From: Peromyscus leucopus
Taxonomy: Eukaryota > Chordata > Mammalia > Rodentia > Cricetidae
NCBI RefSeq assembly: GCF_004664715.2
Contig: NC_051066.1
Coordinates: 76,977,147 to 77,041,146 of the forward strand
Direction: 5' to 3'
DNA: 64,000 nucleotides
Part shown: piece by piece, positions 22,046 to 33,765 of the stretch
Layout: each line of letters begins with the position of its first letter
Position numbering within the stretch: the first letter of the stretch is position 1
Notes under the pieces: model-generated
Seen by the model: the letters and a program-made list of their open reading frames with translations, nothing else
What the model was told of the DNA's origin: nothing
The model's database searches: none
Translations under genes and position numbers: made by a program

Positions 22046-22231
22046 GGTTTTTTTGGTTTTTGTTTTGTTTTGTTTTGTTTTGGGGGGGGGGAGACAGGGT
22101 TCCTCTGTGTAGTTTTGGTGCCTGTCTTGGATCTTGCTCTGTAGACCAGGCTGGCCTGGAACTCACAGAGATCCACCTGGCTCTGCCTCCCGAGTGCTGG
22201 GATTAAAGGGGTGCACCACCACTGCCTGGCA
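22046..22231 (-). mobile_element. B1 SINE
   Basis: TTTTGTTTTG tail, GAGACAGGGTTCCTCTGTGTAG, GTAGACCAGGCTGGCCTGGAACTCACAGAG and GTGCTGGGATTAAAGGGGTGCACC on the plus strand. Confidence 0.93.
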
Positions 22232-22234
22232 GCT

Positions 22235-23441
22235 TGGATACATCTTTTGGGGAGACAAAATTCAAAATTCTTGAGTCTTGACTCCTAAGAGGATTACAGG
22301 CCACCGGTGAGGACAATGCTGGGGTCACACAGGAAGCTCTCTCGTCTTGCCACACACAGAACCAGTTTATGCTACCCAGAAGCCTCTCTCCTGACAAATC
22401 TGGCCACTATGCTCCTCATAAAAACAAAGACCACATGCAAGAAACCAAAAGCTAACAAGCTGGCGTCCTCACAGCCGATGAGCTGTCACGAATTTCCAAA
22501 CAAGCAACCAAACCAGAAGTTGGGACCAAGTCACTGATGTAACTACTTTATCAGTGAGTCTGACAAAAGCCTCTATGCACCCACGTGGGCCCCACAGGCC
22601 TCCTCCCTGGAGAAGCAGGTTCTGCCAAGGGTGACCCCCACGGGCTGCTGCAAAAGGAGAAGGGGTTTACTCAATGGGTATGGCTCTGGTTCTACCATCC
22701 GGCTACTTGCCAGAACAAAAACTTCCAGAGATAAAGCCCTAGAAATGGCACAGGCTGTGGAGATAGACAACCCAGCAAGGCTAAGCCTGAGCAGTCTCAC
22801 ACTGTGGCTCCCTGGAGAGCTGGGAGAGCTTTGGCCATAGAAGTGACTAATAGATCGTGGGCTAGGCTGTCACTTCCCCCTCCTCATGCTGCCAGTCGTC
22901 AACCCCTCCCTATCACACCGATCAAAACTCCTGCTCACACTTGAGGATGGCTTTGACTGAATCCTGAAGCCATAAGCATCTGCAGAGTAGATTTTCTTCA
23001 TGGATAATGCTTGAAAATGAGGAAGTTAAGTGGCCCGAGAGAACCTGGGACCCATTAACCAACTAGTCAGTCACAGCTTCCATTAAAAGAGAAAAATGGC
23101 TGGATATCTGAAAAGCATCCTTGGGCAGCTGTTCAAAGATTCTATTATGAGTTATCAAGGAGGTTCCCTGGGGTTCACACCAGCCTGAGCCAAGGGACAG
23201 GAAGGTAGGGCCAGCAGCCTTAGGCTGGAGGTCCTCTTCACTTTCTGAACCTTCAGTATGAGGACCAGAACAATCAGCGCCAACACTAGAATCCTCCGTG
23301 TGAGGTGCAGGCGCCACCACCGCACATGCGCAAAAGCCACACAGCTCAGCTGGGCTTCAGGAGCACTTGGGATGCACTCAGGTGAAGGTGTCAAAACCTG
23401 AGATCGACACACAACAAAGTGTAAGGAGCAGATCTGCCAGA
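22235..23441. other. Unique intron, nothing recognised
   Basis: About 1.2 kb with no identifiable repeat or exon. A GCGCATG-type CpG-retaining stretch lies near 23310-23340 (CCGCACATGCGC), possibly an NRF1-like site. Confidence 0.4.
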
Positions 23442-23765
23442 TGGAGGCAAACGGTGTGGATGTGGAGACTTTGGTGAGAAGTTTCAATGTAAATGGTGAG
23501 AAATAGGCTGGGCATGTGAACTGGGTTTGAGAAATTAAACCAGGAGGAAGTAGAATCAGCTAGGTCAAACTGATTTTCATAGCTTGGCCATTTCCAGACT
23601 TGGATACTGAGAACCAATAAAATAATGGGGGAAAAAGAAACCCCCAAAGGTGGGTTTCTTACCCTGGGTCACCTATTTTATGAAACAAGACAATGAAAAA
23701 TGTGCCCTCTAGTACTTCATCCCCACTGTATGAAAGAGACCACTGTTTTTGTTCTGTTTGTATGT
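23442..23765. repeat. Left arm of a near-identical inverted repeat
   Basis: About 324 bp matching the reverse complement of 24955-25281. Hand alignment gives about seven substitutions and five small indels, including a 6-nt gap near 23683-23690 and a 2-nt gap at 23752. The arm itself is not a repeat I recognise. Its inner edge runs into TG repeats. Homology stops abruptly at TGGAGGCAAAC on the outer side. Confidence 0.93.
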
Positions 23766-23783
23766 GTGTGTGTTGCGCGCGCG

Positions 23784-23861
<78 letters not shown>

Positions 23862-23866
23862 CGAGC
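23762..23866. repeat. Compound (TG)n(GC)12(GA)n tract
   Basis: TG run, then about 12 GC dinucleotides (23775-23799), then about 27 GA units with minor interruptions. Lies at the inner edge of the inverted repeat. Confidence 0.96.
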
Positions 23867-24094
23867 TGGGCGCAATCACCCAGTGGCGAGCACCCACACA
23901 AGGGTCAATAAAGTCAACTGAAACAGTCACAGAGTGGCAAGGCAATGACATACACAAGTGCTCAGACCTGTGTCACTGCCATCACTCTACACATCAACTA
24001 GGTCCCCAAAAAGTTAGAAACTTGGGGCGGAGACAGGTGGGTCCCTGGGGCTCATGGGCCAACTCTGAGACTTGGTTGAAAGGCAACTTAGGTA

Positions 24095-24225
24095 CATTAG
24101 ATATCCAGGGTGTCCATTTCTCCACCTGTGAAATGGATATCATACTGTCCCTGTCCCCAACGAATCTGTTAGATGGTTTAGGATTAGCTCCCCCCTGACA
24201 GAGCCCAGGCAGGTGCTAAATGAAA
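24095..24225 (-). mobile_element. MIR fragment
   Basis: CCATTTCTCCACCTGTGAAATGGATATCATACTGTCC ... TTAGGATTAGCTC ... GGCAGGTGCTAAATGAAAG follows the antisense MIR order. Confidence 0.6.
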
Positions 24226-24606
24226 GTGGGTCCCTGGCTATCTCGGTCCCTTCGCTCTTCCTGCACATTTTATCCACTCCTGTCTTCACAATGGCCTCCA
24301 GTTCCTCTGCATAGTGAGGGTCTCTGTCCCAGAAAACCCTCCCCTATACCTCAACCGCCCCAAACCTGAGAATCAGTCACCCCACATCCTCCCACCTCAA
24401 GATCCAGATCTGTCCTGACAGGACAGTGGGTACATCTGGGCCCAGATGTGTGGTATACGAACACCCTGACCCACGACGGCACTTTCACTCTCCAGCCAAC
24501 AAGAGCAGAAAATGAAGAACACTCCAGCATGCCTTCCTAGACTTAAGGATCAGGCTTAATCTGAGCACGAGCTATGGCTACATTTTCATATTAAATCGTG
24601 ATTTCT

Positions 24607-24960
24607 TGGGGCTAGAGAGATACCTCAATCAATAAAGTGCTCGCTGGGACATGAGCTCAATCTCCAGAACCCATGTTTTCAAAGAGCCAGATGAGGGAAG
24701 TCACACTTAGCATTCCAATGCTGGGGGAAGCAGAGACGGGTGGATCCCTGGGGCTCGTGGGCCAGAAACCTAGCTGCAAGTAGCAATTAAGTGAGAGATG
24801 CTCTGTGCAAAACCAAAGCGGGGGATGCCTGAGAAATGGCACCTGAGGCTGACCTCTGACCTCCACACACATGTACACATACAAATATGCATACATTCAT
24901 ACATACACACACGCATACACATGCACACACACACATGCACACACCTACACACATATACAA
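24607..24960 (+). mobile_element. B4 SINE with CA-rich tail
   Basis: TTGGGGCTAGAGAGATACCTCAATC head, GGGGGAAGCAGAGACGGGTGGATCCCTGGGGCTCG body, GACCTCTGACCTCCACACACATG and a CA/TACA tail that abuts the right inverted-repeat arm. Confidence 0.8.
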
Positions 24961-25281
24961 ACAACAAAAACAGTGGTCTCTTTCATACAGTGGGGATGAA
25001 GTACTAGAGGGCACATTTTTCATTGTCTTGTTTCATCACATGAAAGTAGGTGACCCAGGGTAAGAAACCCACCTTTGGGGGTTTCTTTTTCTCCCCATTA
25101 TTTTATTGGTTCTCAGCATCCAAGTCTGGAAACGGCCAAGCTATGAAAATCAGTTTGGCCTAGCTGATTCTACTTCCTCCTGGTTTAATTTCTCAAACCC
25201 AGTTCACATGCCCAGCCTATTCTCACCATTTACATTGAAACTTCTCACCAAGGTCTCCAGGTCCACACCAGTTTGCCTCCA
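24955..25281. repeat. Right arm of the inverted repeat
   Basis: Reverse complement of 23442-23765 from ACAAACAACAAAAACAGTGG to GTTTGCCTCCA. Sequence beyond 25281 shows no match to the left arm's outer flank. Confidence 0.93.
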
Positions 25282-25284
25282 GTT

Positions 25285-26070
25285 TGCTTCTGACAGCCTA
25301 AAGCTAAGCCCATGTCACACCCAGAGCCTCCAAAGAGGTCAGCCCTGGTCTCTCTGAAGAAAACGCCCATCAAGGCAGAGGCTTTGGCACGCAGACTCAG
25401 CTCATCTCTGCAGTGTTCATCACCAACCACAGAGCAGAGGTGAGAGGTGGGAAAGCCAAGCCTTGCCCAAGTCCTAGCAAGTCACTGAGCTTCTGAGCTC
25501 CGGCCATCCACTAGGCCCGCCTGCGCTCAGCATAGTCCCTTCCTCCTAGCGACCTTGAGGGTGTGTGAAAAAATGAAGTGAGGAAAGCACTTTCCACAGG
25601 CCTGGGCCCTGGGACACCATCAGTGGCAAACAGGAGGGAACGCTGAATAAAAGGAGTATTCACAGGAGGGTGTGTCCTCTTCCTAGCTCTGCCTCTACTG
25701 CCCCCTCTACTTCCAGCAAAATGAGGAGACACAACATCCAAGATGTAGTGCACACACTCAGGCCCACGCCTGGACTCAGCCCAGGCCAGCTTGGAATTCC
25801 ATCTTAGCATACAATACACAGCACCTGAAATCCGTGTGCGATCCGTTCTCGTTCTCTTGACAAACTCAGTCACTTAAGAAGGGGGAAGTGAAATTCCAAC
25901 CACACCCACTGTGTTGCCTTACAAGTGAGGAGGGAACAATAAGACACTGTAAAACACCAGCGACATTCCAAACAGGCCACTTTAAAGGTTAGCAGACGGG
26001 GTGAATAACTCATATCCAATGCTGAATTCTTCCTGGGACCAAGACTAGTAATATTTACATGAGTGTATTT
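25285..26070. other. Unique intron, nothing recognised
   Basis: No repeat or gene signal; a 120-codon minus ORF at 25511-25873 has no recognisable domain. Confidence 0.45.
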
Positions 26071-26127
<57 letters not shown>

Positions 26128-26131
26128 AAAA
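26071..26131. repeat. (CT)13(CA)14 A9 microsatellite
   Basis: Perfect CT then CA runs followed by A9. Confidence 0.95.
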
Positions 26132-27015
26132 TTTATGCAACCTAAACTCTCAGGCTTTACAAGTGGACAATAACTAGAAATCAAATCGCACAGGCTTTAA
26201 GCTACTGCCCTTAAGGTCTGGGTTTCCTCCCTGAACACTTCCGACACCCCATCAGTTTATGATTTCCACTTTGCTCCATCTCCCTCTCATTATTGATCTG
26301 ATCACATCTATTTTTGGTTGTCTTCACCACGTTGTATCTATCTTCACAGTACCACTTCCATGTGACATGGAGATTTGTTTTGCAAAGCCAATCTTTTACC
26401 CTGTTTTCTTTCCTCATATACATCGGGCTTCTAATCCACTGACTGTCCTTTCAATGGTGGATGGTGTCCTACGCACACACAGCTCAAGCCTAAGAGATTT
26501 TCGTTTACTTCCATCCTGCTCCATCCTTCAGCTCTCACATGAAATTTAAACAGGAAACAGAGTCATCAGTGTGGCTCCTTAAAAAATACTTTTTTCTTTT
26601 CTTTTCCCAAGGCTCTGAGTCTCCCTGGTCTCTGCAAAGCCTCTTTCATGTATAGTGGCCAAAAAGGACCCCAAAACTCAGGAGCCTTTCAGAAGCAGCT
26701 GATGAGCCTTTAAAAGCCAGCACAGATCAACATGGGGAAGACAGGTGTCCTCACCATGGCCCCACAGAGTGGGCATGCCATTCTCCATCCAAAATTCAGG
26801 ATGGAAAAGGGACGTTAGGTGAAGACAAAAACATGGAGAAGAGCTGTGACCAAGAGCTGCAGAAGTATACCCATGGTGACTTCTCAGGACTCAATCAGAA
26901 TTTCAAACCTGCTCCTCAGAATAGGTCTAGTTGTGAGATAGAATGTCCTCTAGGGCCCCCCAACAAACTCAATCCTATGCTTCAAAATGCAGGAGAGTAA
27001 TTTCTACCCAATGGT
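26132..27015. other. Unique intron, nothing recognised
   Basis: No SINE, LTR or exon found. A 96-codon plus ORF at 26259-26549 reads through without recognisable domains. Confidence 0.4.
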
Positions 27016-27017
27016 AA

Positions 27018-27146
27018 AGAGCTATGTCTCAGTAGGTAGCCCTGGTGACCTGGAACTCACTCTGTAGACTAGGCTGAACTCAGAGATCCCCAGATCTCTG
27101 TCTCAAGGGTGCCGAGGTGAAAGGCATACACCACCTTGCCTGACTG
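27018..27146 (-). mobile_element. Old B1 SINE
   Basis: ACCTGGAACTCACTCTGTAGACTAGGCTGAACTCAGAGATCC ... GGTGAAAGGCATACACCACC, antisense B1 with erosion. Confidence 0.8.
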
Positions 27147-27167
27147 ACAAATACATTTTTCAAAGTT

Positions 27168-27285
27168 CATTAAGAGCCAAGTAGCATGCCTACAGTCCCT
27201 GCTCCTAGGAGGTTGAGGCACTGAGGCAGGGAAATATGAGGTCAAGGACAGTCTGGACTATTGGCAATACCCTGTCTCTAGTATG
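27168..27285 (+). mobile_element. Proto-B1-like fragment
   Basis: AAGTAGCATGCCTACAGTCCCTGCTCCTAGGAGGTTGAGGCACTGAGG ... CAATACCCTGTCTC. Confidence 0.6.
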
Positions 27286-27429
27286 AGGAACTGAGTACAA
27301 ATACTCAGAGCCCATATGAAAAACCCATGGGAACCCCCCAACAGGCCAGGTTATTGTTAAGGCTATTGGCTGCTCTCCATAAACTGACAACAAGGCCCTA
27401 CTGCTGAAGACGACACCACATAACTCACT

Positions 27430-27872
27430 GAACATGGAGAGGTCGAGTTGGTGCCTCTGTCGAGTCTTCGCCCCAACCGACTAGTGTTCGTGTACTGGAA
27501 GGTGGTCTGCACTTCACCAGAGGAGAAAGTAAACACAACCCAGCTCCAAACAGCTCCAAACCCTTCAGTCTGCAGTGGTGACCTGCCCGAGAGAGATGCT
27601 GGCCCAACAGCGGCACCAAAGTCGCGTCTCGGTGTCTGAGTGTGTCTCTTGGGCTTTGTCTTTACTCTGTTTGTCTGTTCCGCCCTATTCTTGATTGCTT
27701 CTATTTTCTTACTTCTTTATCATGACTTTGGATGCCTGCTTGTTTTCTAAAGTGAGAAGGAAAGGGTATGGATTTGGGTGGATGGGGAAGTGGAGAAGAC
27801 CTGAGACGAGTTGGGATGGGGAACCATAATCAAAATATATTGTATGAAGGAAAATCTATTTTCAGTTTTGAA
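27430..27872 (+). mobile_element. Rodent L1 (Lx-type) 3' UTR end
   Basis: Closing modules of rodent Lx L1s: GACCTGCCCGAGAGAGA, TGTCTTTACTCTGTTTGTCTGTTCCGCCCTATTC, TCATGACTTTGGATGCCTGC, TTTTCTAAAGTGAGAAGGAAAGG and ATAATCAAAATATATTGTATG...AAAATCTATTTTCA. 5'-truncated, non-coding. Confidence 0.8.
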
Positions 27873-27879
27873 AATCTTT

Positions 27880-28110
27880 TAAAATGGTGATGCACACCTA
27901 TAACCCAGCACCGGGAAGCAGAAACAGGCAGATCCCTGAAGTTCACTGGCCAGTTGGCCTAGCTGAATCAAGAGTTCAGGTGCAGGAAGAGAGACCCTGT
28001 CTCACAAAAAGGTGGAGAGTGACTGAGGAAGACACCCTAGGCCAACCCTGTGGCCCCCACATAAAGGGCATGGATGTATTTGCAGACAAACATGTACAGA
28101 CGCACACAAC
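27880..28110 (+). mobile_element. B4 SINE, B1-like part and tail
   Basis: GGTGATGCACACCTATAACCCAGCACCGGGAAGC, CTGTCTCACAAAAAGGTGGAGAGTGACTGAGGAAGACACCC and an ACACAAC-rich end. Confidence 0.75.
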
Positions 28111-28114
28111 ACAG

Positions 28115-29090
28115 AGAGGACTCAAACCCATCTGGGGACAGCTGTGACCTCCAAGGCGGGAGAGGACAAAGTGAAATGAGGTAAGTTTCTGACACTATCA
28201 CAATACATTATTAAAAAGGAAATACAAATTTAAATGGAAGACATCAACATTTGGTAAATCTGTGTGACATGTTATATGTTATTAGCTACATATTAGTTAC
28301 ATACCATTATATATGTAGTGTTTAAACATTTTATTATATATAGTATTTTATATAGTAATTATTATACACTAGAATTTAAAGTAAGTTGAAAATACATGTT
28401 TAAAGAACTTATTTTCATAATTTTTAATGGTTTAATAACCCATTTAAGTCTCAAGAACAAGTATGAATAAACTATAATATATTATGATATGTTTAACATA
28501 TATTAACTTGCTAGAGGTGGCTTTTTAAAAGCTAGCGATTAATTCTAGGTTGGAAGCTGCACATAGAATTATGGCTTCTAGAAAAGAAGGCTCACTAGCC
28601 ATGTCTTGAAGGATGAACAGGAAGCTCTCCAGAGAGACTGTGCAAACAACCACAGCCTGAGTTACAGAGACAGAGAGCAAACACACGCCCTAAGGCTGCA
28701 TTTAGCTGTGCAAAGGGCACAGACTGGTCGGCAGCATCTCTTCCCAGTCAAGCTGGTCAGCATCACTTTTGAAAACCTAGGGAGAAACAAAAGACCCCTA
28801 GGCAGAACTCCGCCTTCATTTTATGCACCCACCCACACAACAGCAAGTCTGGGTGCTGGAGACCTATCTGCAAATGTTCAGAGAGGAGGCCAGGCTACTG
28901 AGACACTTCCTCAAAAAGCATCTTTTCCCTTTCTCCCACCCTGTGCACAGGCGACACTTTCCCAGTAATCCAATGAGGGAAGGACTCAAGGTGTATGTGA
29001 CCACTGCCAGTGAAACTCTGGAGTTAACAGGGGAGGTTGAGTAAATACATGTAGAAGGAGAACGTTCAAAATAATAATAAGTACAACAGA
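28115..29090. other. Unique intron, AT-rich in its first half
   Basis: 28200-28510 is strongly AT-rich (TATATGTTATTAGC, TTATATAGTAATTATTATAC). The rest has no recognised repeat. A 120-codon ORF at 28606-28968 has no domain. Confidence 0.4.
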
Positions 29091-29091
29091 G

Positions 29092-29205
29092 TCATGTGCC
29101 ATGTAAAGATCTGTCAGTCCACAGTGGCCCACATACACCACAGTGGCTCCATAAAATTATATTGTCTGGTGACGTCAAAGCCATCTTGGCATGTGCAGAC
29201 ATGGT
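29092..29205 (+). mobile_element. Ancient Tigger-class DNA transposon fragment
   Basis: GTCATGTGCCATGTAAAGATCTGTCAGTCCACAGTGGCCCACATACACCACAGTGGCTCCATAAAATTATATTG then GGTGACGTCAAAGCC: the opening of a common old mammalian cut-and-paste element with most CpGs decayed. Confidence 0.55.
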
Positions 29206-29305
29206 TTATAAATGCTATTCACAGAATAAGGAAAATTACCTAACAACATGCTCTTCAAAATACATCCCTGTGGTTGAATATTTCCTTCAAAAACTCCAAG
29301 TACTT

Positions 29306-29306
<1 letters not shown>

Positions 29307-29357
<51 letters not shown>
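29307..29357. repeat. (CA)25 microsatellite
   Basis: Perfect dinucleotide run; generates a poly-His/Thr false ORF. Confidence 0.96.
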
Positions 29358-29359
<2 letters not shown>

Positions 29360-30250
29360 TCTTCTGCCCTTGTAACAGGCCCCAAGCTGTCCTTGTCATC
29401 TCGCTCACAGACCCCCCTTGGGCAGCTGCTGGGGTCAGGCTCCCAGGTCAAGCTTAATGAGCCTTCTCATCTCAGTAGCAGGGAAGACTGGTCCCCAAGG
29501 CTTCCAGAGCCAACAATTCTGCAGAGTCAAGGAGCAGCTGTAGGAGGAAAGAGCCCGGGGAAGCTCCTAGATGGACCAGTGAGTTCAATGGCCCACTCCC
29601 AACTGTGGCCATTTTATCACCCACCCATCATTCCTTAGACCTCAACATCACTGTTGCCAAAAACTTAAAAAAATATTAAATATTTGTATTTTCTAAATAA
29701 CTCTAACCTTCTACACACTAGCTAATTTAACATCTAAAGATCCTTCAACACTTCCATTCTGTTCATGGTTTCTCATGTCTTTTTATGTGGGATGAAGAGA
29801 CATTTGTTGGTTAATGAACCTGTTGCCATTAGCAATGTGGCTTGTTTAATCTATCTTAGTGCTCAATGTCATGTAAAAAATGAACTGATACCATCAAGTC
29901 CCCTAGAACGGATTTTATCTCCCTAACTTTGCGTTCTATTTCTCTCTTACTTTTTACTTAATCTCCTATCAGAACAGATGGGTGTTAATTTTTTCTATAT
30001 AAGTGTTAGCAACATTTTGTTTGACATTTAGTCTTATAGCTGATATATATATACATATATATACATCAAATACATATGTATAGATACAGATACACACATA
30101 GATATCATTTTTTACTTCCCTCCAACATTGTACTCATTGCTGTGCTTCCTTCCTGGATTCATTTGTGTAGTTTCACCAGTAATTTTTTTTTTCCTTTAAA
30201 CTAGACGAGAATAAACTTCTGAGTGTTTAATATTTTTTTAATAATGATAT
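29360..30250. other. Unique, increasingly AT-rich intron
   Basis: Nothing recognised; short TATATA/CATATA runs at 30040-30100. Confidence 0.4.
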
Positions 30251-30254
30251 TTAA

Positions 30255-30434
30255 GCCAGGTGGTGGTAGTGCATGCCTTTAATCCCAGCACTTGGGAGGC
30301 AGAGCCAGGAGAATCTCTGTGAGTCTGAGGCCATCCTGATCTACAGAGTGAGATCCAGGACAGGCGCAAAGCTACACAGAGAAACCCTGTCTTGAAAAAC
30401 CAAAATAATAATGATGATGATGATGATGATGATA
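30255..30434 (+). mobile_element. B1 SINE with (ATG)n tail
   Basis: CCAGGTGGTGGTAGTGCATGCC head, CCAGGACAGGCGCAAAGC 3' module, then (AAT)/(GAT)n expansion to 30434. Confidence 0.93.
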
Positions 30435-30439
30435 TTTAA

Positions 30440-31095
30440 ATAGAACTGTTTGGGGGTTTTTGTTAGTAAGTCCCTCCCATTCAGTCAGTAATCCATGTAA
30501 ACCTCCTTTCTGTGGAATTAAGACTCACAGCAGTTTTCATTGACCTGTTATAACTTTTTACATGTGGGGCATGCTAGTCTCATAATGCATGTGTCTAATT
30601 TATCACCTGATTTGAAACTGCTCTGATCTATTTCTTTCAGAAAGGCCTCTTTTTCTTTTTAAGCCAAGGATATCTCTTGTAATGACCCTTTGAAGATCAA
30701 TATGATTGTTCCAAAATCAAGAGGAGAAAAATAATTAGTCACCAAAGGGCACAGTTGGCTTGGGCAGGTAAATTTCATTCCCCGTGGTTTCATCTGGCTC
30801 TCTCCCCGATTCATTATCTTCAAAGTTACAGTCACCTCTTCACACTGCGCCCTCCACTGCTTCTTCTAGATGACTTCCTGGAAACTCTGCTGTGTGGCTG
30901 ACAAGATGCCAAGCACTAACGAGGTACTGGAGAGTACCAGTAAAAGATGCAGACATCAAAGAATCCAAGAGACCCCACCTGCCCCATGGAACCTACCTCT
31001 GTTCAGGATTTGTTGCTGAGTCACATATAATATCAAGGATGCTGATATTGTCCCATCTGTTCTGAATGTTGTTTACAATTTGGGGTGCAGAGAGG
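30440..31095. other. Unique intron, nothing recognised
   Basis: No repeat or exon identified. Confidence 0.4.
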
Positions 31096-31097
31096 AT

Positions 31098-31098
<1 letters not shown>

Positions 31099-31134
<36 letters not shown>

Positions 31135-31442
31135 TAGTGAACCCATGTGTGCATATACAGAGGCCAAAGCAAGATGCCAGATGTCTTACTCTATCATTTT
31201 CCACCTATTCTCTTGAGACAGCGTCTCCCACTGAACTAGAGCTCACCATTTCAGGTAGGTTGGACAGCCAGCAAGCACTTGAGATCTGTTTGTTTCTATT
31301 GCCCCAACTCCCCGCCCCAACACACAATGCTGGAATCATGGGCACATGCAACCACAACCTGATTTCTCTGTAGATGCTTGGAATTTGAACTCAGGTCTAT
31401 GTGAGAGCAAGCGTTCTTACCCAACAAGCCACCTCTCTAGTC
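31099..31442 (-). mobile_element. B4 SINE with (GT)15 tail
   Basis: Tail at 31099-31129, then GAGGCCAAAGCAAGATGCCAGATGTC, CTTGAGACAGCGTCTCCCACTGAACTAGAGCTCACC, ACAATGCTGGAATCATGGGC and the antisense head GTTCTTACCCAACAAGCCACCTCTCTAGTC. Confidence 0.85.
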
Positions 31443-31444
31443 TC

Positions 31445-33015
31445 TATGCACCAAAGTTTTATTATCTCTTGATTGCTCTGATATGCTTTAAAAAATAAAT
31501 TAACTTCATTATGTTTTCAACATCCATTAGCTTTTCTTGCAGGATCTTTATCATTGTTTTGGGTAACAAAATAATTTTAGGAATGCTAAATCTTTAGGGC
31601 TACATCATTGCTGCCTTGCCTAGGTTCCACTTTAACATTTCCAAATTGTTCACAGTTTCCCTTTAACATTTACCAGACTGGTTCCATCTTTCACTGATAA
31701 AGACTATTCCTATGCATAAGTCATTCTTTCCAAGTTTATCTCTTTGATAGTTGTTAGTAACTTTTCTAGTATTCCTTCCCTGGGCTAAGGTTAGCAGAGC
31801 TCAGTGGCTAGTATCATGTTTTTTAATCACACTTACAAGGATGATTTTATAAATCTGCTTCTGAAACACTGTATTCATTTCTGTTCTGCTTTTTCTTAGC
31901 ACCAACCATTTTTTATGGCCTTGGCGCTAATGAAATGAATACTCTACATTGTTAATCACTCTTCCATTTTCCCACAAACTCTTTTCATTTTATTTTTATA
32001 ATGAAAAACAAGTTAAATTTAGAACTTTCCAAACCAAATGAGAGGCTTCAACCAACCATGGAACTCACAAGTATGACTAGGGTTCACTTTTCAGCCATTT
32101 CCAATTAGTTAAGGAGAACAGTGCTCTGATTCAAGGCGAAGTCTGATGGAAGGCACTCCAGTGGCATTGTCAAAGACACACACTCCTGATCCCCCAGCTA
32201 ACCTCACTGGACCCTGCAATAAGGAGCAGGGAGCGATTTCTAATGCTGTAAAATTAAACACCCTTTATAATTTTCATGTCTTCATGCCAACACATACACA
32301 AGTACCCCGCTGCCACCTGGAAACTGGCACCTTGGGTTTACAAGTCTTCTAAATCAAGCTATTCATAAATTCTACTTGCCTCCAGCTCCAGAATAAGCTC
32401 AGTGGCCCCCGCTCCCTCTTTGTGGCCACTGTCCAGGACAGAGACAGCCTGGTCCGCACAGTGCACTGTTTGTCAGAAATCAGTTGGACTCAGGCACCAG
32501 AGAATTCACCCAATTTATCACTGTCTCTTGATGGCACGATGACTCACTAAAATTAAGAGTCTGCTTCTCATTCTCAGTTCCCTGGACCATGGGAGGGACA
32601 GTTTAAAGCCCTGAGGTCCTCTCTGATCTGTCCGTGACAATTAATGCATTATAAACTAGAAGCGACAGTAAGTTACAAAGCACCACTTCCCACAAGTCCT
32701 CCTCGGCTTGGGGGATGAAGACCGGGACAGGAGATCTTAGCATCTTTCTGCAGCTCTACATTAAAATTACCTGATACAGTAAAAAACATCAACCATCAAC
32801 TCAGAAACAAATTGCTCTCCTGTAGGGGCCCCATACACACGGATGTTCAGAGTAGGAAAGAAATCCTTTTGAAAACTTAAACTTCTCTTGTTATTTGTAA
32901 CATTATCATCAGGACTCTGTTTTGTCTAGAAAATCTGTTTTTAGGTGTTTTAAGCAGTGGTTGTTTATCTGCGGTACTGACCACTGTTTAAAGTGCATCT
33001 GACAGAAAAGAAATT
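31445..33015. other. Unique intron with an AT-rich, possibly conserved part
   Basis: About 1.6 kb with no recognised element. 32530-32690 (CACGATGACTCACTAAAATTAAGAG, an AP-1-like TGACTCA, and GACAATTAATGCATTATAAAC) has regulatory texture. Confidence 0.35.
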
Positions 33016-33018
33016 CCT

Positions 33019-33170
33019 GGGGCTGGTGAGATAGCTCGGTATGTAAAGAAATTTGACACCAAGCCTGCCAGCCTGAATTCTGATTCCAGACCCCCAGATG
33101 GTGGAGGAAGAGAATCAATTCCTGCCAAGCTGTATGTATGTATATATGTGTGTGTGTGTATATATATATA

Positions 33171-33259
<89 letters not shown>
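33019..33259 (+). mobile_element. B3-type SINE with (TG)(TA)(GA)n tail
   Basis: GGGGCTGGTGAGATAGCTCGG head, CACCAAGCCTGCCAGCC, GATGGTGGAGGAAGAGAATC, then TATGTATG, TGTG, (TA)16 and (GA)20 to 33258. Confidence 0.85.
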
Positions 33260-33260
<1 letters not shown>

Positions 33261-33765
33261 TTTTTGAAAGAAAATTCCTTTTGGTTGGTATCCTAACCGA
33301 ATTATTTCCACAAAAGAGAAAGAAAATTCTTTCCATCATTTACATATTCAATGCCACAGCATCTTGTTTATGTTGCTCTTGTTCCTCTGAATAAATCAAG
33401 CCTCTGCAGATGATGACCCCAATGCCCCCAACTGTAGTTCTCCACACAAGAGAAAGGCAAACCATCCGTTTCAACCTTCCAAAACACAGACCATGCCCTG
33501 GAATTGAATCAGCTTGGGACTTCCTCCCATGCTAACAGTCCTCTAGCAGGTAATGCGCTCCAACATGATGGGTGAGTGCTCACAACACTGTCCACTCATG
33601 GAGCTCTCTGGCAGAAGGTAGGCAGTGCACGTACATCTTCCAACAACCGTGGGATGAGAAAGCACCACAGTCTGGGGTTAAGAGGACAGGGTAGGGCTGT
33701 GCAGATCTGCACACCAATTCTAAAACCACTTTTCCTGGTTAAAAGCTTGGACAGTGACCCTACTT

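Noticed and set aside
23659..24198. Arg/Glu- and Leu/Ser-repeat ORFs up to 149 codons
   Set aside because: Produced entirely by (GC)n(GA)n microsatellite translation.
29096..29638. 180-codon plus ORF, the longest in the window
   Set aside because: It crosses a transposon fragment and a (CA)25 run giving poly-His/Thr; no domain on either side.
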